A DNA stretch of 7,071 bases from the NCBI GenBank assembly GCA_022707665.1, contig JAKJAE010000135.1:1-7071 (forward strand), read 5' to 3'. The position numbers and the translations under genes are program-made. The stretch comes from Chloroflexota bacterium. GTDB lineage: Bacteria; Chloroflexota; Anaerolineae; B4-G1; SLSP01. Positions 1 through 6,229 of this stretch are shown one piece after another. The notes beneath the pieces are model-generated. The model was not told the origin of the DNA. It searched no databases and was given only the letters and a program-made list of their open reading frames with translations. How positions within the stretch are numbered: the first letter of the stretch is position 1; each line of letters starts with the position of its first letter.

Positions 1-2062
1 TTGCCACATAGTCCGGCAAGTTCCTGGCCCCCAGACGCTCAGTCCCCTCGCGCGTGATGATGACCTTTCCCGCTTCCACATCGACGAGCGATAGGCGCGT
101 GCCCACCATCTCACTGCAGATCGAGATCAGGTCACGCGCATCCACAGCCGTGTAGTCGACCGAACGGGCCAGAGCGTCCAGGGCCCTGGCGATGGCCTGG
201 TCGCTCAAGCGCACACGATCCAGGAACGCGTGGTCCGGGCAATCAGCAGGATCGTAGAACTGCTTCCCATACGCCGGCACTCCCTTCTCGGCATCGCCTC
301 TGCTCAGGCGCTGGAACAACGCGACAACCAGGTCATAACGGGGCGTCGTGTACACGCCCGAACTGAAGGGCAGCCCCCGGCTTAGTCGTTCGACTGCAGT
401 TTGAGCCTGTACGGTCAGGCTATGAGGGTGATAGCCCGGATCATTGAGGGGCAGCAGGCCGCGAGCCTCTGCCACCAGCGTCAGCATCAACCGTGTCGCC
501 AGCAGCACGCTGGACCGATGCACCTCGCGAAGCGTAGCCGGTGATTCCTGACCGATGCCCAGCCGTTGTCGTCTGTAGGCAAGAAACCCTCCGGCAATGG
601 CCGGCAACGCTTCACCTAGCAGTCGCTCCCGCAGGAGCTCACGCGTCCGCACCTCATCGCGCGGAATACGCAACCTGAGCCTCTCCACCAGACAACGTCC
701 ATCACTCCCAACCGTATAGGAGGACTTCCGGAAGAGCAGCCACCAGCGCTGGAAAGCCTGCCACTGCTCGAGCCCGGGCCGGTCACCCTCCGCTAGTCCC
801 GCAAAGACGCTTGGGAGCTCCAGCTCATAGAAGGTTCGGGTGAGGCTATTCGCATCACGGCAGAAGAGACGCCACGCTCGGCCGTTCGTCAGGATACCCC
901 AGCGCACCCCGGTGCGTCGCATCTCGCCGACCAACCCGTGTCCCGGAGCTGTGGAGCCTGGACCCAACGCAGCGTCTGGTGTGTCCTGACCTGCAAGGCG
1001 GTCAGTCTCAGTATGCAGGAGCACCCCGTCCAGGGAACGCCCATAGGAGACAACCTCGACCAGCACTGGGGCACGCCGAGCGAAGGGCCGGTCGATGCCG
1101 TCGTCCATACAGAGCTCTGCCGCCGCTGTATCATCAATGCAGAGTGCATAGACGCCACCGGCAGCCGGTCCAAGTGTACTGAGCGGCACACTGGACCAAC
1201 CAAGTGAACGTAGCAGCGGCTGTACGAAGTTGTGCGCCAACCGCGCAGCACTCCAGGATACGCCGTGGGCCTCAGCATTCAACCATATCGAACGAACAGT
1301 GTCGAACTGGCGGCGGACTGTCTCCTCTGCCTGGCGCGCTTCAGGAAACGCCGAGATCGCCTCCTCGAACGGATCTGTCGCAAACAACGCCTCCACCGAG
1401 CGTGACCGATTGTGCAGAGAAAGAGCCCCCGCCTCCTCGTCGTCCGTTGCCGTGACACGGGACACCGCAATCTGGTCGAAGAAGGCATCGAGCAGTACTG
1501 CCACAGCAGCATCCAGGACATCCGGGCTCATTGGCGGAAAGAACTCCCTCAGGCAACCATATTCGCCGTTGCGGTAGTAGAGCGTGATGAAACGGGGATC
1601 AGAGGCAAGAGTCTGACGAACGTCGCGGATTACATCGGAACCCTGCTCGGCAAGCACCTGCTCAACAGCGTCGTCGAAGACAGCATCAGGCTCGGCATCC
1701 CTGAGAGCGCCGGGAACCTCAGCCGCCAACTGCACCTTCTCCCGATGTGAGAGGTGAACGGTGAGAACCTTGAAGGCACCCTGGATGTCATTGCTGCCTT
1801 CCCCCAAGGCGACAACATCGCCCAGGCGGCCATCCAGGAGTCGTACGCGCTCGCCGACCCGAAAGGCTCGTCCAGGTGCGTAGATGCGGTGCGTGCGATC
1901 ATCGACCCAGTGGGATCGCACTGCGTGACGCGCGAGTTCCTGCAGAGGTACCGGTTGATTCGCTTGCCGTATCTGTTCAGCCAGCCGGTCAGGGTTGACC
2001 CATCCCCCGGTCAGCGCCTGATCGACGTGCTGGAGCTCCCTCTGTGGCGCGCGGAGTGACAT
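1..2062 (-). CDS. Gene C: Eco57I/type IIG-like nuclease-methyltransferase paralogue, N-terminal 687 residues (partial)
   Basis: One open frame runs without a stop from an ATG at 2062 off the left edge. Residues 1-50 are helical. Residues 59-108 form a beta-rich module (IYAPG, GERV, then QGAFKVL at 94-100). Residues 130-190 look like a winged helix (DPRF at 155). Residues 255-400 match the nuclease-like N-terminal domain of Eco57I-type proteins and end in WGILTNGRAWRLF (388-400). Residues 470-650 form the helical linker shared with gene A (for example AGGFLAYRRQR near 490 and YTTPRYDL near 571). The window stops just before the expected methyltransferase motif I. The nuclease signature is degenerate: where related proteins carry D/E-A-K, this one reads LVEVV (334-338) with no lysine. 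The start was chosen because GGGGAGG lies 9 bases upstream; an in-frame ATG at 2080 would add six residues. It lies 65 bases after gene B, probably in the same operon. Homology to gene A is clear by eye, but the biochemical role is inferred. Confidence 0.85.
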   Translation of the reverse strand, partial: MSLRAPQRELQHVDQALTGGWVNPDRLAEQIRQANQPVPLQELARHAVRSHWVDDRTHRIYAPGRAFRVGERVRLLDGRLGDVVALGEGSNDIQGAFKVLTVHLSHREKVQLAAEVPGALRDAEPDAVFDDAVEQVLAEQGSDVIRDVRQTLASDPRFITLYYRNGEYGCLREFFPPMSPDVLDAAVAVLLDAFFDQIAVSRVTATDDEEAGALSLHNRSRSVEALFATDPFEEAISAFPEARQAEETVRRQFDTVRSIWLNAEAHGVSWSAARLAHNFVQPLLRSLGWSSVPLSTLGPAAGGVYALCIDDTAAAELCMDDGIDRPFARRAPVLVEVVSYGRSLDGVLLHTETDRLAGQDTPDAALGPGSTAPGHGLVGEMRRTGVRWGILTNGRAWRLFCRDANSLTRTFYELELPSVFAGLAEGDRPGLEQWQAFQRWWLLFRKSSYTVGSDGRCLVERLRLRIPRDEVRTRELLRERLLGEALPAIAGGFLAYRRQRLGIGQESPATLREVHRSSVLLATRLMLTLVAEARGLLPLNDPGYHPHSLTVQAQTAVERLSRGLPFSSGVYTTPRYDLVVALFQRLSRGDAEKGVPAYGKQFYDPADCPDHAFLDRVRLSDQAIARALDALARSVDYTAVDARDLISICSEMVGTRLSLVDVEAGKVIITREGTERLGARNLPDYVA

Positions 2063-2071
2063 CGAGAGAAG

Positions 2072-2078
2072 CCTCCCC
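2072..2078 (-). promoter_or_regulatory. Ribosome binding site of gene C
   Basis: The minus strand reads GGGGAGG, nine bases before the ATG at 2062. It decides the start: the alternative in-frame ATG at 2078-2080 overlaps this motif and has only a weak purine stretch (GGAAGTGG) in front of it. Confidence 0.65.
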
Positions 2079-2088
2079 ATCCACTTCC

Positions 2089-2094
2089 AGTATA
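2089..2094 (-). promoter_or_regulatory. Possible internal -10 box ahead of gene C
   Basis: The minus strand reads TATACT in the 65-base gap between genes B and C, the same hexamer as the -10 of the main promoter at 6087-6092. No acceptable -35 is seen 16-18 bases upstream, where the sequence is CCTGCC-like. If used, transcription would start near 2082, giving a leader of about 20 bases that includes the GGGGAGG site. This is weak and may be chance. Confidence 0.25.
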
Positions 2095-2127
2095 GGCGCC
2101 TCAGACTACGGCAGGGTTACTTCAGCG

Positions 2128-3099
2128 TTACGGAGCGATTACGGGAGATCTCCGCTCAACAACCGTGCTCAGAAGCCCTAGCTCCCAGAGACGCTGCACC
2201 GTCTCCGGCGTGAGTGTATCGCCGACCTCACACAATAGCCCATAGGTCTGGGGATCGAAGGCAGCATTGCGCGCAGTGTAGTCACCTGGCGGAGGTGCCG
2301 CCAGACTGTAGCGCGGGCGCGGTTCGGAGTCAATGTTCAGAAACAGGTCGGGGCGTTGGTAGAGCCCAAGCGCCAGACCGAACAATCCCGCGTCTCCTTG
2401 CGACGAAGGAGCCGGCAGAAGGGGCAGCATCTCCCCAACCGTGAGTGGACGGTCAGCAGCCGCGACCATCGCGTAGGCGAGGCCCTCTAACTGGCGGTCA
2501 GACGGCACTACGGCGATACTCCGGAGGAACCAGCGACCATCGACGGCAACGAACCTCCCATCCTGCCGCAAGACGGAGAGCAACGCGGTCAGGATCGGCT
2601 CACCCAGCGACCATAGAACATAGTCCACGCGGGCTTCCACACTGTCGTGATCGGGCAGGGTCCGTATGAGGTCCTCGACCGACTGCCGCCACTCAACCAC
2701 ACTCACCGTGTCGCCGGATGCCGGCGCCCCGCCGTAGATGCGGGTGCCAGACTCACCATCAAGCCGCACGACGACGGCTCTTCCCCGCACCTGCATCACC
2801 TCACCGGCGCAGGGAGTAAACGCCCTCTGGCCATCACGAACGGCCGGAAGCGAGAACAGAGCACGATCCCCAGCATGCCAGGCATCCGTAGGATCCCACA
2901 GCCGGACCCGGTCCCGGTCAGAGACAGGATGCACGATCGCCGCGCCGCGCGCCGGTCCCAACTCGAGGCGATCCTGAATGAGACGCCGGGCCACTGTAGT
3001 CAGATCCTCGGCAGCGCGTGTAGCCATCATGCGCCCTACGATGTGGCTCAGATCGCGCTCGCATACCAGGAACGTTGCTGGATCCAGATGACTATCCAC
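2128..3099 (-). CDS. Gene B: 323-aa beta-module and tandem winged-helix protein, probable adaptor or DNA-binding subunit
   Basis: I do not recognise a named family. Residues 1-55 are mainly helical. Residues 64-125 are beta-rich, with VRLWDP, AWHAGDR (73-79) and VVVRLDG (109-115), and resemble the N-terminal modules of genes A and C. Residues 152-195 look like a winged helix (VDYVLWSLGEPIL, then GRFVAVDGRWFLRS at 181-194). Residues 204-268 look like a second one (LAYAMVAAADRPLT, GLFGLALGLYQRPDLF, PRYSLA). The C-terminal 40 residues are helical. No nuclease, helicase or methyltransferase motif, signal peptide or membrane segment is seen. The GTG start at 3099 is preferred because GGAGAG lies five bases upstream and the codon overlaps the stop of gene A by 8 bases, which suggests translational coupling. 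An ATG at 3030 (MMAT) and longer in-frame extensions lack a comparable site. Its position between two methyltransferase-like paralogues suggests a subunit that binds DNA or bridges them; this is inference. Confidence 0.78.
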   Translation of the reverse strand: MDSHLDPATFLVCERDLSHIVGRMMATRAAEDLTTVARRLIQDRLELGPARGAAIVHPVSDRDRVRLWDPTDAWHAGDRALFSLPAVRDGQRAFTPCAGEVMQVRGRAVVVRLDGESGTRIYGGAPASGDTVSVVEWRQSVEDLIRTLPDHDSVEARVDYVLWSLGEPILTALLSVLRQDGRFVAVDGRWFLRSIAVVPSDRQLEGLAYAMVAAADRPLTVGEMLPLLPAPSSQGDAGLFGLALGLYQRPDLFLNIDSEPRPRYSLAAPPPGDYTARNAAFDPQTYGLLCEVGDTLTPETVQRLWELGLLSTVVERRSPVIAP

Positions 3100-6040
3100 G
3101 TTCGCTCTCCAGACTTCGGTTGGCTGGCGTGACCACAAGAGCCACACGCCCGCCAGGCCTGCGCACGAGCTCTCGTGCCCGTGCGGCGAATGGATCCCCG
3201 TCAGCACCCGGTGGGGCAGAAGGAGGACTTCCGATGATCACGTCGAAGCCAGGCTGCACTGTATCCCCATCAGCAGGTACCAGGAACACCTCGGGAAAAG
3301 CCACATCCCAGTGGAGCAGCCCGAGCGACTGGCCAATCTCGTGCGCGCGGCCGATGGCAGCCATCTCATGTGGCGCCAGCACCTGGGTACCCTGCAATGC
3401 TGGGATTACGCTGGTCCCGAGGCGCCGCAACACATCTCGAGCGCCAGAGTTACCCAGTTCCTCGCTCATCCAGAGGTCCAGCAGAGCCTCGTAGGGATGG
3501 ACATCTGACCGTGCGTTGTCTACATCCGAGGGCCCTGAGGAGGCTAGCAGCCCCGAGACCAGGGTCGGCGCTATCGCCTCATCACGGACAGCCGCAAGAC
3601 GTACTCCTAAGAGAGCATCGCCGCGCCGGATATGGTGCGCTACGTCGACAAACGGGGCCCCCACTGCAAACGCGCGCATCGCGATGTTCGCCCGACTCAG
3701 TGCTACAGCAGTCTGGTTCAAGTCAACGCCATAGACCGACCGCTCTATCACCAACCTCGAGAGAATCACGTCATCGGGCAAGCGGTCGAGCTCAACAGAT
3801 ACACCCTGTGCAGAAGCGTTCTGGACGATCGCCGCGCGTTGCTCTACGATGAGCTGCGCCACCGGATCCCACGCCCACGGCACCCACGGATGGGTACGGT
3901 GGTAAGCGGCGAGCGCTTCCACTATGCCATCGACGAGCGTGTCGACGGCGGCAACCAGAAAGGTGCCGGTTCCCATCGCCGGATCGAGGACCTTGATCCC
4001 CAGAAGAGCGTCGAGTGCCGCCTGCTCGGCTGCCGCCAGAGCTGCGGTTTCACCAGGGGCTCCGGTCATCTGGCGGCGCAGAGAGGCAATCCTGTCCATC
4101 GCCGCGCCAAATCGCCCCGCTCGGTCAACCAACACGAACTTGACCGCCGCTTCGGTAACCGACACGCCCACAAAGTCCGGGACGGAGATGCTGCTCGGTG
4201 CCTGCGGAGTACCCCGGTTACTGACAAGCGCTGCCTGTCCAGCAGTGGGCTCAACGACCCAGAGCAGGCTCTCGGCGAGCCCTTCTGCTACCGCACAAAG
4301 GTGACGCACGTTGAGGATGCCGTAGTCGACAGGCCGGCTTTCGAACTCCTCCAAGGCGGCTAGCATACGAGCCACCACGCGGTCACTCAATCGATGCCGT
4401 TCCAAGAAGCTAACCACAGGGTCAACCGAGCTGAACGGGCCGCCGGTTGCTCCGGCAAGATCGTACTGCGGATGACCATGGTCGAGGAGGCGGAAGAACG
4501 TCATCAATGCATCGTATTGTGGCGTCACGTAGGCGGAGTTGCTGGGGAGGGGACCCTCCCGGACGGCGTCACACATCCGCCGCATCGCGCTGGTCAAGCT
4601 CTGGCCACGGTACTCGGGATTGCACATCGGAAGCAGATCGTGATGCTCGGCGAAAAGCACCAACAACAACCTCGCAACCAGACCGAGGCTGGCACGCACG
4701 ATCTCCCCCAGCGTCTCGTCGGTCTCTGACGGCCGCCCTTGCCTTGAGGCCCGATAGCGCACAAAGCCGCCCGCAACCTCAGGTATCACCGACTCCAGGA
4801 GCCGCCGTCGCAGTGTTTGCACCACTTCTCGCGCGTAGGCAGCGGAATCCCGTTTGACCTCATCCAGGATCGATCGTCCATAGGCGTCCCGAGTCGATGC
4901 GCGAGGTCCGAAGGCAGCCAACCAGCTCCGGAACTGGGTCCGCTGCCCTTCCGTGGACCCCTGGGCATACGACGGCCTGACGATCCCCAAGAGGTCAACG
5001 CTGTGAAAAGTGGTCAGGGTGCTCGCAAGGTCAGGATCGCCCCAGGCCGAGCTGTATAGCCTCCACTCACAGCCGTTGGTCAGAATGCCCCACGCGACCC
5101 GGTCAGACAGGAGATGCCCAGCCAGGCGCAGTGCCGCGCTTGCCGGGCCATCGGGCGCGACCTGACGGTCGAGTGGGACGCCCCACCCCTCTGCAAGCAG
5201 AATGGCGGGTGCGCTCTTCTCGATAGGGATACCCTGCCGTGTGCGCGCTATCGCCCGGTCACGACTGGCCGCATCGGCAAAGAGCGCGTGCTCATCCAGG
5301 TCCGCCAACGGCGCCGCGATCCAACCCAGAGCCTCAAGCACAGGGGCGACGCAACGCGTCCACGTCTGCTCACGCGTGAGCCCACCTGCGGGGACGTCAA
5401 GGGCACGTCGGACAACCTCATACGTTGCCCGCCCGTCAGCAGTGTCAGACGTCGCAGATCCAGCCATACTCCACGTCACCGGGTCAGTATCAGATGAGCG
5501 CCCAGGGCGGGTGATCGTTGAGAGGGTCTCCTCCTGAAACAGCGACGGAGCGCGGACCGGTGGAGCAACCGCCGGTGGTAAGGACAGGGTGGCAGCGTAG
5601 TCGGCACTGGGATCAAGCAAGAACGCTGCGAGCCTGGGTTCCTGGAGCAGTTCCAGGCGAAGCTCTGCAGCGTGCTCTTCGACGAAGGACTCAAGCGCCT
5701 TGCCAGCGTTATCGGGCGATGGACCAGACCGTGGCGCGCCCTGGATTCCGGCTACGCTGCGACACGTCTCCCCTGCGTCGAAGGCGAGATGGAGCACGTC
5801 AAATGCGCCCTGGTGTGCGTTACCGCGACGCAGAACCTCCGCAACCTGAGCCACCCGACCATGGTACCAGATCCGATCGCCAGGGCTGTACGAAGCTCCT
5901 GGAGCATACGCCTTGACCTCAGCTTCCCGCTCGAGCACCACACTGGCGGCCATACGCACGAGCGTATCGATGTCAACACGTTCGCCGCTCTCAGAAACCC
6001 ATACCACCAGAGTGTCAATATCGGTTGGCTGCAGCCGCAT
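3092..6040 (-). CDS. Gene A: Eco57I/type IIG-like protein, 982 aa, with degenerate nuclease and methyltransferase active sites
   Basis: Residues 1-95 are the shared N-terminal module (AYAPG at 44-48, GDRI at 54-57, HQGAFDVL at 76-83). Residues 112-155 are a short winged-helix-like stretch, and 160-205 look disordered. Residues 225-330 resemble the nuclease-like domain of Eco57I-type enzymes and end in WGILTNGCEWRLY (317-329). Residues 400-600 are the helical linker. The methyltransferase fold follows: motif I DPAMGTGTF (686-694), YGVDLN (770-775), GDALLG (807-812), WDVAFPEVF (911-919), GFDVIIGSPPS (931-941) and PGGRVALVVTP (962-972). N6-adenine methyltransferases need NPPY/F in motif IV; here it is SPPS. 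The expected nuclease D/E-x-K reads LLAEGW (281-286). The protein ends about 10 residues after motif V, with no target-recognition domain and only about 22 residues between SPP and PGG. The frame is intact and well preserved, so it may be a maintained SAM-binding pseudoenzyme rather than a fresh pseudogene. It is the first gene of the operon, behind the promoter at 6087-6115. Confidence 0.85.
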   Translation of the reverse strand: MRLQPTDIDTLVVWVSESGERVDIDTLVRMAASVVLEREAEVKAYAPGASYSPGDRIWYHGRVAQVAEVLRRGNAHQGAFDVLHLAFDAGETCRSVAGIQGAPRSGPSPDNAGKALESFVEEHAAELRLELLQEPRLAAFLLDPSADYAATLSLPPAVAPPVRAPSLFQEETLSTITRPGRSSDTDPVTWSMAGSATSDTADGRATYEVVRRALDVPAGGLTREQTWTRCVAPVLEALGWIAAPLADLDEHALFADAASRDRAIARTRQGIPIEKSAPAILLAEGWGVPLDRQVAPDGPASAALRLAGHLLSDRVAWGILTNGCEWRLYSSAWGDPDLASTLTTFHSVDLLGIVRPSYAQGSTEGQRTQFRSWLAAFGPRASTRDAYGRSILDEVKRDSAAYAREVVQTLRRRLLESVIPEVAGGFVRYRASRQGRPSETDETLGEIVRASLGLVARLLLVLFAEHHDLLPMCNPEYRGQSLTSAMRRMCDAVREGPLPSNSAYVTPQYDALMTFFRLLDHGHPQYDLAGATGGPFSSVDPVVSFLERHRLSDRVVARMLAALEEFESRPVDYGILNVRHLCAVAEGLAESLLWVVEPTAGQAALVSNRGTPQAPSSISVPDFVGVSVTEAAVKFVLVDRAGRFGAAMDRIASLRRQMTGAPGETAALAAAEQAALDALLGIKVLDPAMGTGTFLVAAVDTLVDGIVEALAAYHRTHPWVPWAWDPVAQLIVEQRAAIVQNASAQGVSVELDRLPDDVILSRLVIERSVYGVDLNQTAVALSRANIAMRAFAVGAPFVDVAHHIRRGDALLGVRLAAVRDEAIAPTLVSGLLASSGPSDVDNARSDVHPYEALLDLWMSEELGNSGARDVLRRLGTSVIPALQGTQVLAPHEMAAIGRAHEIGQSLGLLHWDVAFPEVFLVPADGDTVQPGFDVIIGSPPSAPPGADGDPFAARARELVRRPGGRVALVVTPANRSLESERG
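3105..3110 (-). promoter_or_regulatory. Ribosome binding site of gene B
   Basis: The minus strand reads GGAGAG, five bases before the GTG at 3099 and inside the last codons of gene A (SLESERG). It supports the GTG over the ATG at 3030 and implies coupling of translation with gene A. Confidence 0.65.
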
Positions 6041-6044
6041 CTCG

Positions 6045-6048
6045 CTCC
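6045..6048 (-). promoter_or_regulatory. Ribosome binding site of gene A
   Basis: The minus strand reads CGGAGCGAG directly before the ATG at 6040. The GGAG core is four bases from the start, slightly short but usable. The ATG at 6051-6053 upstream is out of frame. Confidence 0.5.
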
Positions 6049-6052
6049 GACA

Positions 6053-6067
6053 TCCGGTATCGCCGGA
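6053..6067 (-). promoter_or_regulatory. Small leader hairpin upstream of gene A
   Basis: The minus strand reads TCCGG, CGATA, CCGGA: a perfect five-base-pair stem with a five-base loop, which two G-T pairs could extend. It would sit inside the leader, five bases before the GGAG of gene A, so it might affect translation. A stem this short can arise by chance. Confidence 0.3.
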
Positions 6068-6086
6068 CAGAGTAGTATCGGCAAGA

Positions 6087-6115
6087 AGTATAGCACCAGC
6101 TCACCACGTGGGCAA
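6087..6115 (-). promoter_or_regulatory. Sigma70-type promoter of the gene A-B-C operon
   Basis: On the minus strand the -35 is TTGCCC (6110-6115, four of six matches to TTGACA). The spacer is exactly 17 bases (6093-6109) and the -10 is TATACT (6087-6092, five of six matches to TATAAT). Transcription would start near 6080, giving a leader of about 40 bases before the ATG at 6040. The placement in the only sizeable gap, just ahead of gene A, supports it. Confidence 0.65.
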
Positions 6116-6132
6116 ACTACCGCTGCCGGCAG
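6104..6132. promoter_or_regulatory. Two palindromes at the promoter, candidate operator
   Basis: A perfect 10-base palindrome CTGCCGGCAG (6123-6132) lies seven bases upstream of the -35. An 8-base palindrome CCACGTGG (6104-6111) overlaps the downstream edge of the -35 and the spacer. Either could be a regulator site, but they are not copies of each other and no regulator gene is visible in the window. Short palindromes are not rare at this GC content. Confidence 0.3.
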
Positions 6133-6187
6133 GCACTCATCGCCCCAGCACTCCTCGGAGACTCGGCCCTGTAACAGCCGGCCAACC

Positions 6188-6229
6188 GACGCCACCCACC
6201 TACTCGGGGACCTCGGGATCGGTGGCGTC
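6188..6229 (-). terminator. Inverted repeat across the end of the livJ-like gene
   Basis: GACGCCACC (6188-6196) and GGTGGCGTC (6221-6229) are perfect nine-base complementary arms enclosing 24 bases that include the TAG stop (6200-6202). It is placed like a transcript-end structure, but no T-run follows on the minus strand, so it is not a standard intrinsic terminator. It could protect the 3' end of the mRNA or be fortuitous. Confidence 0.35.

Noticed and set aside
889..1902. Several short minus-strand and plus-strand open frames in the left 2 kb, suggesting a broken or gene-poor region
   Set aside because: A single frame from 2062 to the left edge translates without a stop and aligns with gene A throughout. 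The short frames are shadows in other registers.
3092..3207. Longer gene B beginning upstream at 3207
   Set aside because: The extra residues would overlap the conserved end of gene A by more than 100 bases and read like out-of-frame sequence; the GTG at 3099 has a good ribosome binding site.
3218..3229. SPPS in gene A as a sequencing error
   Set aside because: Two separate substitutions would be needed, and the reading frame on both sides is intact and motif-rich. An error cannot be excluded but is not the simplest explanation.
3632..4363. 243-codon plus-strand open frame opposite gene A
   Set aside because: It has an arginine/histidine-rich composition without domain motifs and lies entirely antisense to conserved parts of gene A, so it is a GC-driven shadow.
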